A stretch of 64,000 nucleotides of DNA from contig NZ_MSMP01000009.1 in NCBI RefSeq assembly GCF_001936575.1, positions 124,001 through 188,000 of the forward strand. The letters are read 5' to 3'. Below the pieces are notes generated by a model. It saw only the letters and a list, made by a program, of their open reading frames with translations. It did no database searches and was not told the origin of the DNA. Each line of letters opens with the position of its first letter. Positions within the stretch are counted from its first letter, which is position 1. Positions 1-8,960 of this stretch are shown here, piece after piece. The DNA is from Tenacibaculum agarivorans. Lineage in GTDB: Bacteria > Bacteroidota > Bacteroidia > Flavobacteriales > Flavobacteriaceae. Both the position numbers and the translations under genes were made by a program.

Positions 1-1
1 T

Positions 2-481
2 AAAGCTAAGTATACTTTAACAACTACTGCTGATAATGGTAGTATTAGTACTAATATACAAGCTACAAACGGTACTTATGATTTCGGTACACAAATTATT
101 CTAACAGCAACACCAAATGAAGGATATAAGTTTGATAGCTGGGAAGGTTATAGTGAAACTTCAAATTCTCTAGCTATTACAATGGATGAAGATAAAACAG
201 TCACTGCTATTTTTACCAAACTAGCAACAGCCTCTATAAATGACGAATCCTTTGCTAAAAAGATTAAAATATATCCAAATCCAGCAGAAAACTTTATAAC
301 TATAGAAATTCAAAATATTTCTAAAACAATTGAAACAACTGTAATAGATGTATTAGGTAAAGAAATCTTTCTCACTGATCAAAAACAAATAGATGTTTCT
401 ATACTTCCTGAGGGGGTATACGTTTTAAAAATAAAAGATGAAAATAATAGAATAGCTATTAAAAAAATTATTAAGCAATAA
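2..481 (+). CDS. C-terminal part of a T9SS-secreted protein (InlB-type B-repeat plus sorting domain), cut by the left edge
   Basis: The reading frame is open from base 2, so the start lies outside the window; 159 codons are visible. The first 60 or so residues (YTLTTTADNGSIS... GYKFDSWEG... ITMDEDKTVTAIF) match the pattern of the divergent InlB B-repeat / bacterial beta-grasp repeat found in many surface proteins. The last 75 residues form a type A T9SS sorting domain: IYPNPAENFITI, then VIDVLGKEIF, then ILPEGVYVLKI and a basic C-terminus ending KKIIKQ. In this family the tail routes the protein through the outer membrane and is then removed. The catalytic or adhesive part is not visible, so the role cannot be named. 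A strong hairpin terminator follows directly. Confidence 0.85.
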   Translation, partial: KAKYTLTTTADNGSISTNIQATNGTYDFGTQIILTATPNEGYKFDSWEGYSETSNSLAITMDEDKTVTAIFTKLATASINDESFAKKIKIYPNPAENFITIEIQNISKTIETTVIDVLGKEIFLTDQKQIDVSILPEGVYVLKIKDENNRIAIKKIIKQ

Positions 482-497
482 AATTGCAAATTCGATT

Positions 498-530
498 AAA
501 AAAAGCTCGTTAATACGAGCTTTTTTTATT
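498..530 (+). terminator. Rho-independent terminator
   Basis: A 12-bp perfect stem (499-510 with 515-526, core AGCTCG/CGAGCT) and a TAAT loop run into a T tract. It lies 17 bases past the stop of the preceding T9SS gene and separates it from the LRR gene. Confidence 0.85.
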
Positions 531-653
531 TTCAATAAGTTTCTACATTTTTTTTATCAAAACTGGGTAACGTTTTTTCAATTAAGGAACATAGCACTAA
601 ATAAAAGTGAATTTTACTGAAAAATCAGTAACTCAATTAAAAGAAACCTAGAA

Positions 654-3600
654 ATGAAGAAAAAATTACTATTTGTTGTTTCCATTATTACAAGCATCAT
701 TATGTATGGTCAATGTACAGATATTGTTAACATTACTGATACAAACTTTAAAAACGCCTTACTCAACCATACACCTACAATTGACACCAATGGAGATGGT
801 GAAATTCAATGTTCTGAAGCAGCATCTTTAACAGGAAAATTAGATGTCAGCAGTAGTACAATTACTGATTTAACTGGTATTTCAGCATTTACCAATATTA
901 CAGATTTAACATGCTCTAATAATCAACTTACTAGTTTAAATACAAGTGCTAATACTAATTTAACGAGTATTTTTTGCGATAGAAATGAGTTAACAAGTAT
1001 CGATATTTCAGGAAATGTTAACTTATTAGAATTATTTTGTCAACAAAATAAATTAACCAACTTAGATATATCTAATAACTCAAATTTATTAATCCTATCC
1101 GCTTTTTTAAACCAACTTACAACCATAGATGTCTCAAATAAGGACAACCTATCTGTTTTAGGAGTATCTAACAATTTATTAACCAATATAGATGTATCCA
1201 CTAATTTAAACTTAACAAGTCTTACATGTTCATCTAATCAATTAAGTTCTGTAGACGTTAGTAATAACAATCTTTTAGAGACACTTTTTTGCGCAAACAA
1301 TACACTTACTTCCTTAAATACAGATAATAATCCTCTATTAAGGAGTTTAAGTTGCAACAATAATCAACTTACAGCCTTAAATGTTACAAATAATCCTAAG
1401 TTAATATCACTACGATGTTTTACCAACCAATTAACAAACTTAGATCTAAGCCTTAACACAGATTTACTAGAGTTAGTATCTTCTGAGAATCAACTTACAA
1501 GTTTAGATGTTAGTAATAATGCCTTATTAAAAACATTATATAGTCATACTAATCAGCTTACAACAGTGGATGTTCGTAAGAATTTAGATTTAGAGAAACT
1601 TTCTTTTTTCAATAATCAATTAACTGAATTGGATATTAGAAACAATGACAAACTTGTAGAATTATTTTGCGGTGTTAATCAACTTACTTCATTGGATGTT
1701 AGATACAATTTCGCTTTGACTAGGATTCAAGCTCGTGACAACCAAATCGCTCATATGTATATTTCTCGTAACACTAACCTAAAGGTGTTAGATTTAAGAA
1801 ATAACTTATTAACTGTGGTAGATATCGCAGGAAATAATCAAATCAGTGCGTTAGCTCTAGAAGGTAATAATCTTGAGTATTTAAATGTTGCCAATGGTAA
1901 CAATGCTAATTTCTCTAGAATGTCTGCTGATAACAATCCTAATTTAACTTGTATACAAATTGATGCTGGGTTTACCCCACCAACAGATGATACTTGGAAA
2001 AAAGATGCTGTAGCAAACTTCAACGAAACTTGTGATTGTACAGTTACTATACCAGATGTTAACTTTAAAAATGCTTTACTAAATCATACTCCTACCATTG
2101 ATACCAATAGCGATGGTGAAATTCAGTGCTCAGAAGCTTTAGCAACCAAAAACATAAACATAGAGCGTAATCCAAATATTGATGCACCAATCAGTGACTT
2201 GACAGGAATAGAGGCTTTTATAAACTTAAAAGAGTTAGATTGTTCTTATCATGAACTTACAACTATAGATTTGAGTAAAAACTTCGAATTACAAGGTTTA
2301 TCCTGCACTGACAACAAATTGACTAGCATAAATATTACCAAAAACACAAGATTATCCTATTTAAATTTTAGTCGTAACAAAATCAAAAATATAGAATTGA
2401 GCAATAACACAGGTCTAAGCGCACTTATTGGTACAGGAAATTTACTAACAGATATAGATGTTAGTAACAATATAAATATTAATGAACTTAAGATATCTAA
2501 TAATAGATTACAAGCATTAGACATTAGCAAAAACCCTGTTCTAACTACTTTAAATTGTTCTGAGAATTTTTTAACTCAATTGGATGTAAGTAGAAATCCA
2601 TTTTTACAAAACTTATCTTTTCACACCAATTTTGTTACAGAAATAGACTTATCTAATAATTTAGAACTAAAGGAAATCACTTGTTATACTAATAAAATCA
2701 AAAGTCTAAACACCAATAGTCCTATATTAGAGTCTTTAGAATGTAATAGAAATAAATTAGTTGATTTAGATGTTAGTATTAGCACTAATTTACGCACACT
2801 TTCATGTCAATTTAATCAATTAACATATTTAGATCTAAGTAAAAACATTCAATTACAAAATTTAACATGTCAAAATAATACACTTATCAATTTAGACCTT
2901 AGCAATAATCCTTTACTTAAAAACATATCATGTAATGATAATACCTTAGTAGGATTAAATCTAGCAAATGGAAATAACACTGAAATTGAAACAATTAACA
3001 CTTCTAGAAATTCTAATTTAACTTGTATCCAAGTTGATTCCGGATATATTCCACCAAATAATAATACATGGTCCAAGGATGATAACGCTTCTTATAGTGA
3101 TAGTTGTGATTGTGTTATCAATATTCCTGATACTAATTTTAAAAATGCTCTGTTAAATAACTCAGATATTATTGACTTAAATAACGACGGTGAAATACAG
3201 TGTTCTGAGGCTATGGCTTTCAATAGCCCTAGATTAAATGTCAGTGATAATTCAATTAGTGATTTAACAGGTATTGAAGCTTTTCCTAATATTCAAATAT
3301 TATTTTGTGATAATAACACCCTTACTTGGCTTGATCTTTCAAAAAACACAAAGTTACTTGGTTTACAATGCAACAATAATCAAATATCATATTTAAATCT
3401 AAATAATATTGATGATTTATTTATTTTAAATTGTATAAATAACCAATTAGGAAACTTAGATATTACCAATAATACGAATATACATACACTTCGTTGTCAA
3501 GACAATGAATTAATGAGTTTAGATCTTACCAATAATACAAATCTACAAACCTTAATATGTAATGATAATCAACTAACAAATTTAGACGTAACTAATAACA

Positions 3601-4427
3601 CCAAACTAACTTTATTAGAAACTGCGAATAACACTATTGGCAACTTAGATGTAACCCAAAATACAGCTTTAGAAACTTTAGGTTGTAAAAACACTTCTAT
3701 AAGTAATTTAGATATATCTAAAAACATAAACTTGAAAACATTAAGTTGTGGTACAAATTCCTTATCAACTATAGATGTTTCAAATAATCCTAAGTTAGAA
3801 ATATTATGGTGTAGTGTTAATTCTTTATCTACGATTGATGTTACCAATAACCCGATGCTAAAACAATTATTTTTTAAGGATAATTCTTTAAGTACCATCG
3901 ATATTTCTGCTAATCCTAACCTAGAAAAATTAGGTTGTGGGAATAACAACCTTAGTAGTCTTGATATTTCTGATAAATCAAATTTAAGCGCTTTATTTTG
4001 TGATGGTAATCAACTAACTTCATTAAATGTTGCTAATGGTAATAATTCTAATTTCACTAATATGTGGGCTGATAACAATCCAGACTTGCACTGTGTACAA
4101 ACGGATACTGGATTTGTAGTACCAACTGATGATACTTGGAGAAAAGACGATACTGCAAGTTATAGTGAAAATTGTACAGCTACTGCAAGTATTGATGAAG
4201 AAATCATTTATAATTTCACCCTCTCTCCTAACCCAGCGAATCATTTCTTAACTATTGAGTATGATGGTACTATTAAAAAAACTGAAGTTTATACACTTCA
4301 AGGAAGAAGAGTACAAAGTAACAAACAAGAAAAAAACATTGATATCTCTAAACTTAACACTGGAATTTACATCATAAGTATACACACAGATGAAGGAAAA
4401 GGAGTTAAACGATTTATTAAACAATAA
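654..4427 (+). CDS. Three-module secreted leucine-rich-repeat protein with T9SS type A sorting domain
   Basis: A 1257-aa exported protein. A signal peptide (MKKKLLFVVSIITSI...MYG) precedes Gln20. Three homologous modules follow at about residues 21-459, 460-817 and 818-1175. Each opens with a variant of NFKNALLN..., then an EF-hand/dockerin-like acidic loop (DTNGDGEIQCSEA; DTNSDGEIQCSEA; DLNNDGEIQCSEA). Each continues with about 12-18 LRRs of 21-22 residues built on the pattern LTSLDVSNNxxLxxLxCxxNQ. Each closes with a capping segment (CIQ.D.G....P..DTW.KD..A.YS..C). The last 70 residues are a type A sorting domain (LSPNPANHFLTIEY... LNTGIYIISIH... RFIKQ). LRR cargo of this kind usually binds protein or glycan at the cell surface; the ligand is unknown. 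The next gene follows after 48 bases with no terminator, so the two may be co-transcribed. Confidence 0.9.
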   Translation: MKKKLLFVVSIITSIIMYGQCTDIVNITDTNFKNALLNHTPTIDTNGDGEIQCSEAASLTGKLDVSSSTITDLTGISAFTNITDLTCSNNQLTSLNTSANTNLTSIFCDRNELTSIDISGNVNLLELFCQQNKLTNLDISNNSNLLILSAFLNQLTTIDVSNKDNLSVLGVSNNLLTNIDVSTNLNLTSLTCSSNQLSSVDVSNNNLLETLFCANNTLTSLNTDNNPLLRSLSCNNNQLTALNVTNNPKLISLRCFTNQLTNLDLSLNTDLLELVSSENQLTSLDVSNNALLKTLYSHTNQLTTVDVRKNLDLEKLSFFNNQLTELDIRNNDKLVELFCGVNQLTSLDVRYNFALTRIQARDNQIAHMYISRNTNLKVLDLRNNLLTVVDIAGNNQISALALEGNNLEYLNVANGNNANFSRMSADNNPNLTCIQIDAGFTPPTDDTWKKDAVANFNETCDCTVTIPDVNFKNALLNHTPTIDTNSDGEIQCSEALATKNINIERNPNIDAPISDLTGIEAFINLKELDCSYHELTTIDLSKNFELQGLSCTDNKLTSINITKNTRLSYLNFSRNKIKNIELSNNTGLSALIGTGNLLTDIDVSNNININELKISNNRLQALDISKNPVLTTLNCSENFLTQLDVSRNPFLQNLSFHTNFVTEIDLSNNLELKEITCYTNKIKSLNTNSPILESLECNRNKLVDLDVSISTNLRTLSCQFNQLTYLDLSKNIQLQNLTCQNNTLINLDLSNNPLLKNISCNDNTLVGLNLANGNNTEIETINTSRNSNLTCIQVDSGYIPPNNNTWSKDDNASYSDSCDCVINIPDTNFKNALLNNSDIIDLNNDGEIQCSEAMAFNSPRLNVSDNSISDLTGIEAFPNIQILFCDNNTLTWLDLSKNTKLLGLQCNNNQISYLNLNNIDDLFILNCINNQLGNLDITNNTNIHTLRCQDNELMSLDLTNNTNLQTLICNDNQLTNLDVTNNTKLTLLETANNTIGNLDVTQNTALETLGCKNTSISNLDISKNINLKTLSCGTNSLSTIDVSNNPKLEILWCSVNSLSTIDVTNNPMLKQLFFKDNSLSTIDISANPNLEKLGCGNNNLSSLDISDKSNLSALFCDGNQLTSLNVANGNNSNFTNMWADNNPDLHCVQTDTGFVVPTDDTWRKDDTASYSENCTATASIDEEIIYNFTLSPNPANHFLTIEYDGTIKKTEVYTLQGRRVQSNKQEKNIDISKLNTGIYIISIHTDEGKGVKRFIKQ
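714..4172 (+). repeat. Three-fold duplicated LRR module within the secreted protein gene
   Basis: Three in-frame copies start near 714, 2032 and 3106. They share the NFKNALLN opening, the D-x-N-x-D-G-E-I-Q-C-S-E-A loop and the C-terminal cap. Copies differ in LRR number: the first module is about 80 residues longer than the other two. Confidence 0.85.
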
Positions 4428-4475
4428 TAAGTAGTAAACATTTTAACTCAACTTTACAATAAAAAATAAAACAAC

Positions 4476-5708
4476 ATGAAAAAACAACACTTAATTTTAT
4501 TTCTTTTCTCATTAATAACATTCAATATATTTCCTCAGTTTAAATTATCAAGAATGTTATCTAATGAGCCTGTACATAGAATACTAAACCTAAGAGCAGG
4601 ACTTCCTACTTCTAAAAAAGAAAACGATTCTATAAATAAAGAAATTGAAAACACAAAACTAAAAATTAAAAATAATAAGTTTAAATACGCTGTAGAAATC
4701 ATTGATCCAGATAATCATTTATACAATCTAGGTCAATATAAAAGTCACCTAACAGCAATGACCATAAATGGTCATGAAAAAGTTAAAAACCCTGAGGAAG
4801 CCGACCATGTTTTTAAGTATACCATAAGGAATGTAATAAAAATCTACGAAGGAGTTAAACCTACTAGAGAATATTCTGAATTTGGTAGACCCTATTACTA
4901 TGCTACAGGAAACTTTGTTTTTGATGTTTGTTTTGAACACTCAACAAAAGAAAAAAAAGGGGATTGTTTTAAGCTTACCAATAGTAATAGTAATACTATT
5001 AGAATATCTACTGGAAAAAAATTTTACAATGGATACGATGCTGATGATAATTGGAAGAGTATTTCTATAGATAAAGCAGGGAAAGCATTAGACGGGCACA
5101 TTAGAGAACATTTTGCTTTAAGAACTCATAGATACACTACAGAAATCCCTAGAAAAATCAGAAAAGGGAAATTTTTTAAAACATATTTATATTTATTTAA
5201 AAATAAAGGAAATAGAAAAAATCTAAAAAAGAAAAGTGATGATTTAGCTAGGGAAGTAATATCTATAATAGATAAACATTATAAAACATTCTCAGAAATC
5301 AGTGATGAACAGCATAAATGTAAAAAAGTTAAGACTGAAGAAGAGGCTATTAATTGTTTTATAACTTCAAAAAAAGAAGTTCTTGCTGAAAACACCAAAC
5401 TATTAGAAGCCATGAATTTTTGGAAAAATGAGATTCTTAACAAGTATAATACTAAAGGAAAAAAAATAACAATAAGATCTGTAATGGCTGCTAATTTATT
5501 GAGCGTATCTTATTTATTAAAAAATCACGACAACATAAATTTCGCAATGAATATTTTAAAGGAAGAAAAAACAAAAATTTATTATAAAGTAAAAGATGAG
5601 ATTCCTGACTTTACAGAAAAACCTTATCAAGTAGTTCCAAACTATTATGATGTGAGACTTAGATCTAAAGGCAAAGTGATTTCTGGTTATGATTATATAT
5701 GGGATTAA
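4476..5708 (+). CDS. Exported protein of unknown function
   Basis: 410 aa. I do not recognise the family. A short signal peptide (MKKQHLILFLFSLITFNIFP) precedes Gln21, fitting the Gln-after-cleavage habit of exported proteins in this window. The first third is mixed alpha/beta and rich in aromatic residues. Residues about 225-300 are strongly basic and helical (KIRKGKFFKTYLYLF, NRKNLKKKSDDLA), and the C-terminal third is helical and ends in YDYIWD. No membrane segment, lipobox, metal motif or T9SS tail is visible, so it is most likely periplasmic. It lies 48 bases after the LRR protein and is followed by a strong terminator. The association with the LRR protein is positional only. Confidence 0.75.
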   Translation: MKKQHLILFLFSLITFNIFPQFKLSRMLSNEPVHRILNLRAGLPTSKKENDSINKEIENTKLKIKNNKFKYAVEIIDPDNHLYNLGQYKSHLTAMTINGHEKVKNPEEADHVFKYTIRNVIKIYEGVKPTREYSEFGRPYYYATGNFVFDVCFEHSTKEKKGDCFKLTNSNSNTIRISTGKKFYNGYDADDNWKSISIDKAGKALDGHIREHFALRTHRYTTEIPRKIRKGKFFKTYLYLFKNKGNRKNLKKKSDDLAREVISIIDKHYKTFSEISDEQHKCKKVKTEEEAINCFITSKKEVLAENTKLLEAMNFWKNEILNKYNTKGKKITIRSVMAANLLSVSYLLKNHDNINFAMNILKEEKTKIYYKVKDEIPDFTEKPYQVVPNYYDVRLRSKGKVISGYDYIWD

Positions 5709-5748
5709 TTATTAGTTGAAATTCCAAATCCACAACTTTAGAAGTTAC

Positions 5749-5788
5749 AAAGGTTGTCTAAAACTAATTTTTAGACAACCTTTATTTT
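5749..5788 (+). terminator. Rho-independent terminator
   Basis: A 14-bp stem (5749-5762 with 5770-5783, core GGTTGTCTAAA) with a 7-base loop is followed by a T-rich run. It ends the LRR plus unknown-protein unit. Confidence 0.85.
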
Positions 5789-5883
5789 GGTCTAATATAT
5801 AGAGTTAATAATTTATGTAACAATTACCTTAAAATTTCATCTTATATTACGATTAATTAAAGTTTAATAAATTCTAGAAAAAG

Positions 5884-6585
5884 ATGAAACAGCTTACAAA
5901 AGAAGAATTAGAAGCTTTACAAGTAGCAAAACAGTTACTAGAAAACCCAGGGATTGCTATGAAAATCACTAAAACATCTTTATTAAAAGCTACTGACGCC
6001 GCAATTTTTACACTAAAACAAGAATCAGGAGCTAAACATCAAAACTTACTACATAAAATTACCGCAGGTACAGCTGGGGCTGTTGGTGGTTTATTTGGAA
6101 TTGCTGGTTTAGCTGTTGAACTTCCAATTACTACTACTATTATTTTACGTTCTGTTGCAGATATTGCTCGATCTAATGGAGAAATAATAAGTGCTCCTGA
6201 AACAAAATTGGCTTGTTTAGAAGTATTTGCTTTGGGCGGTAACAGTATAGAGGAAAGCACCTTAGAGTCTGGCTATTACGCTACACGAACTTTCCTTTCA
6301 AATTCCATGAGTCAAGCTACTCGCTATGTAACCGAACAAGGAATTATTAACGAAGGAGCTCCACTATTTTTAAACATCATAGGAAAAATTGCCAAGAAGT
6401 TTGGAGTACAGGTTACAGAAAAAACAATCGCACAATCCATTCCTGTCATTGGAGCTGCTGGAGGAGCTTTAATTAACACCTTGTTTATAAGTCATTTTCA
6501 AGATATGGCTAAAGGGCATTTTACCATCAGAAAATTAGAACGCAAATACGGTAGTTCACTTATCGAAGAATTATATAAAACTTAA
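5884..6585 (+). CDS. EcsC family protein
   Basis: 233 aa. It has the layout of the EcsC family (named after the third gene of the Bacillus ecs ABC locus; biochemical role undefined). There is a helical N-terminus (LTKEELEALQVAKQLLENPG), then a Gly/Ala-rich hydrophobic segment at residues about 55-80 (TAGAVGGLFGIAGLAVELPITT) that may dip into the membrane. The conserved block IILRSVADIARSNGE follows, then LACLEVFALGG. A second Gly/Ala hydrophobic patch sits near the C-terminus (IPVIGAAGGALINTLFI). It stands alone between two terminators or gaps of about 170 bases, with no ABC genes next to it. Confidence 0.8.
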   Translation: MKQLTKEELEALQVAKQLLENPGIAMKITKTSLLKATDAAIFTLKQESGAKHQNLLHKITAGTAGAVGGLFGIAGLAVELPITTTIILRSVADIARSNGEIISAPETKLACLEVFALGGNSIEESTLESGYYATRTFLSNSMSQATRYVTEQGIINEGAPLFLNIIGKIAKKFGVQVTEKTIAQSIPVIGAAGGALINTLFISHFQDMAKGHFTIRKLERKYGSSLIEELYKT

Positions 6586-6756
6586 CTCTATTCCGTTAAT
6601 TTCTACTTTTTTAATATAATTTATAAAAAGTATACACTTTTTCATCCACACTTTAATAGCCTTATAACTTTACATTAACGCTTTATTAGTAGTCTAAATA
6701 CGTATTCAAAAATAGTTTTTGAGATCAATACTAAAACCAATTTAAAAACTATTTTT

Positions 6757-7338
6757 ATGAAAAAACTATTACTTATTACGTTTTTATCCTCCATCATTTT
6801 TACGTATGGACAAAACAAAGAGGGGAAATTTGCTATTGAAAAAGGAACATGGAACTACGAAGGACAATTTTCATTAAATTTTATTGATGCAGCGCCTAGA
6901 GGAATACAAGTTGGATACACTTTTAAAGATAATTGGGTTATAGGACTTGGTTTAGAAGATATTAATACAGCTATTTCACCTAAACAACCTACATTAATAG
7001 AACAAGGAGGTAGTGCTTATGCATTTGTTAAGAAGTATTTTCCTATTGGGAAAAAACTAGCATTCTCAATACAAGGAAATATAGGGTATACTAGACTAAA
7101 GAGAGGACTAAAATTTGGTGATACACTTAATCGAACTGATAATATAAATCAATATTCTTTAAACCTTAGACCTGAACTCACCTATTTTCTATCAAAGAAT
7201 GTCGCTGTAAAAATGGGCTTTGGTAGTATTGATTATGGGTTTAGAAATTTTGATACACATAATAGCAATACAAGTTATTTCGATTTTAATACTCTTGATC
7301 CTGCTCATTATACTTTTGGAATAATCTTAAACTTTTAA
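6757..7338 (+). CDS. Small outer-membrane beta-barrel protein
   Basis: 193 aa. The signal peptide MKKLLLITFLSSIIFTYG precedes Gln20. The mature part alternates polar and hydrophobic residues in amphipathic strands (NVAVKMGFGSIDYGFRNF, AYAFVKKYFPIGKKLAFSIQG) and ends in a hydrophobic strand finishing with phenylalanine (YTFGIILNF), the usual beta-signal for outer-membrane insertion. The size fits an 8-stranded barrel of the OmpA/OmpW-like type. It has no OmpA C-terminal domain. The role is unknown. Confidence 0.8.
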   Translation: MKKLLLITFLSSIIFTYGQNKEGKFAIEKGTWNYEGQFSLNFIDAAPRGIQVGYTFKDNWVIGLGLEDINTAISPKQPTLIEQGGSAYAFVKKYFPIGKKLAFSIQGNIGYTRLKRGLKFGDTLNRTDNINQYSLNLRPELTYFLSKNVAVKMGFGSIDYGFRNFDTHNSNTSYFDFNTLDPAHYTFGIILNF

Positions 7339-7341
7339 ACC

Positions 7342-7380
7342 AAAAAAACCTCTCTTTATTAACTAAAAGAGAGGTTCATC
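7342..7380. terminator. Bidirectional terminator between convergent genes
   Basis: A 10-bp stem (7347-7356 with 7367-7376, core CCTCTCTT/AAGAGAGG) has an A run on its left side. Read on the minus strand it is followed by seven T residues, so it is a good terminator for the minus-strand gene ending at 7399. It is a weaker one for the plus-strand barrel gene. Confidence 0.7.
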
Positions 7381-7398
7381 TTATATTTAATTTATTCA

Positions 7399-7686
7399 TT
7401 AAGCTACACTAACTATTCTTTGTAAAGGGATTAAGGTAGATTTTTTAAGAATTACCGATTTATCTGTAATTCCCCACACTGTGGTTTCTACCCTCTTATA
7501 CCCAACATTATCTACAAAAACAATCTTTACTTTTTGCCGCTCTAAATTTCCTAAAGATAAGGCTCTTTTTAACTCAATAGAACGATTCAATTGATCATGC
7601 TTCTGATCTAAAATCTCTCCTTTTGGAAATGTAAATGACGCGATTTGTTCTTTTTCAACATTTTGTACTGTGTAATCTAGTGTCAT
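7399..7686 (-). CDS. Small conserved hypothetical protein, possibly SH3/Sm-like barrel
   Basis: 95 aa, cytoplasmic by composition (no signal peptide or membrane helix). The C-terminal half reads as a run of short beta strands (QKVKIVFVDNV, RVETTVWGITDKSVILKKSTLIPLQRIVSV). The pattern of strands ending in a strand-turn with 'IPLQRIVSV' resembles small SH3-like or Sm-like folds; this is an impression only. The N-terminal part contains ELKRALSLGNLERQ, likely a helix. I do not recognise a named family. It is monocistronic, with its own terminator downstream. Confidence 0.65.
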   Translation of the reverse strand: MTLDYTVQNVEKEQIASFTFPKGEILDQKHDQLNRSIELKRALSLGNLERQKVKIVFVDNVGYKRVETTVWGITDKSVILKKSTLIPLQRIVSVA

Positions 7687-7861
7687 GGGACTTTATAGGG
7701 ATTTAGTTATTTCTTTATATTAAATTGGCCTAATAAAGATAACTTTCATATTTCATTTTCTCATAAAATCACCCATTAACAGCAAAATATGATCGATAAA
7801 CAACCTATTTTTTACGATAAACACAAAAAAAACAACAGGTTAATTTAAAAAATATAAAAAA

Positions 7862-8947
7862 TTAGCTACACTCGTAGATTATAAATTTTGTATTTTCTTT
7901 TAGAATACTCACCTGTTTAAAAATCTTAAGTAAATGAGTTTTGTAATTTAAGTGTTTATTCGCAACTAAAACAAAACGACCATTGGTAGTTAGACATTCT
8001 TTAACTTCTACAAACAAACGTGTACTTACCTCAATATTATTTTCGTGTTCAAAATGAAAAGGAGGGTTACTAACTACAAGATTAAAATACGTTTTAGGTA
8101 AGTTTTCTAAAGTATCATTACAAAAAAAATGAGCTCTAGCGTTGTCTAAATTTAGTTTTGAAGACTCTACAGCTAAATTAAAATCATCTATTAAAGTTAC
8201 TTCTGATTCAGTATTAAATTTTAAAACTTCACTGGCAATGATACCATTTCCAGAAGCTAGGTCTAAAACGAGTTGTTCTTCAGGATGTATAGAAATGTGT
8301 TCAAGTAAAAACTGTGTTCCTATATCAATATGACCAGATGAAAAAACACCATAGTACTGTTTTAGATCTCTTCCTCTCCAAGAAATTGAGTTTAAGAATT
8401 CTTTTTCCTGACGCTTTTTTGGCGATTTTAAAATCAATAATCGTGCTTTTTTCCAAGCTTTAGATTGTGAAACATCTTCAAAATATTGTTCGGCTATTTT
8501 TAAATATGAAGGACTAAAATATTTAGTCATAAATCCGCAAACCACTTCAGTAGTTTCTGAGGCTGATTTTGTAATTTGGTGTAAGAATAATTCAAATAAT
8601 TCTAAAGATTTAGGAATTTTAAGCAATGCTAATTCAACGTGTTCTAAATCATCTAATGGCGTTTTAAAAACTCCCTTTTCTTCTAAATTATTTAATAAAA
8701 GATTCTGATTTACAGCTTTTTTTTGACTTGCATATGTCCAAACCGTAGCTAACTTTTTAGTATGCAAAGTGCAATTCCAAACACCAAACCTGTCATTAAA
8801 TAAATGAGCCTGATCAAAAGATTTGTCTTTTATATACTCTAAAACTAGAAGCTCGGCATTACTCCACGCTCTTAATGAACCGTCTTCAGTTTTAGGATAT
8901 CTTACTAAATTGTAAGTACCATTATCGAATTCAAAATTAGTCTCCAA
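7862..8947 (-). CDS. rlmG: RlmG-like class I SAM methyltransferase (23S rRNA guanine-N2)
   Basis: 361 aa, close to the family's usual 370-380. The two-domain layout of RlmG/RsmC is visible. An N-terminal degenerate methyltransferase domain opens with a segment matching the RlmG start pattern (LVRYPKTEDGSLRAW... LFNDRFGVWNC). The C-terminal catalytic domain has motif I VLDLASGNG at 227-235, an acidic end of strand 2 (TLIDD) and the catalytic motif NPPFHF at 294-299. That motif is typical of N2-guanine methylation by this group. RlmG modifies G1835 (E. coli numbering) of 23S rRNA; the exact target here is inferred. It lies 13 bases downstream of the glutamate-synthase-like gene, so the two may share a transcript. 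Confidence 0.85.
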   Translation of the reverse strand: METNFEFDNGTYNLVRYPKTEDGSLRAWSNAELLVLEYIKDKSFDQAHLFNDRFGVWNCTLHTKKLATVWTYASQKKAVNQNLLLNNLEEKGVFKTPLDDLEHVELALLKIPKSLELFELFLHQITKSASETTEVVCGFMTKYFSPSYLKIAEQYFEDVSQSKAWKKARLLILKSPKKRQEKEFLNSISWRGRDLKQYYGVFSSGHIDIGTQFLLEHISIHPEEQLVLDLASGNGIIASEVLKFNTESEVTLIDDFNLAVESSKLNLDNARAHFFCNDTLENLPKTYFNLVVSNPPFHFEHENNIEVSTRLFVEVKECLTTNGRFVLVANKHLNYKTHLLKIFKQVSILKENTKFIIYECS

Positions 8948-8960
8948 GTAATTTTTAAAT

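Noticed and set aside
714..4172. CRISPR-like repeats in the LRR gene
   Set aside because: The periodicity is about 63-66 bases and in frame, with protein-level LRR conservation and no identical repeats with unique spacers.
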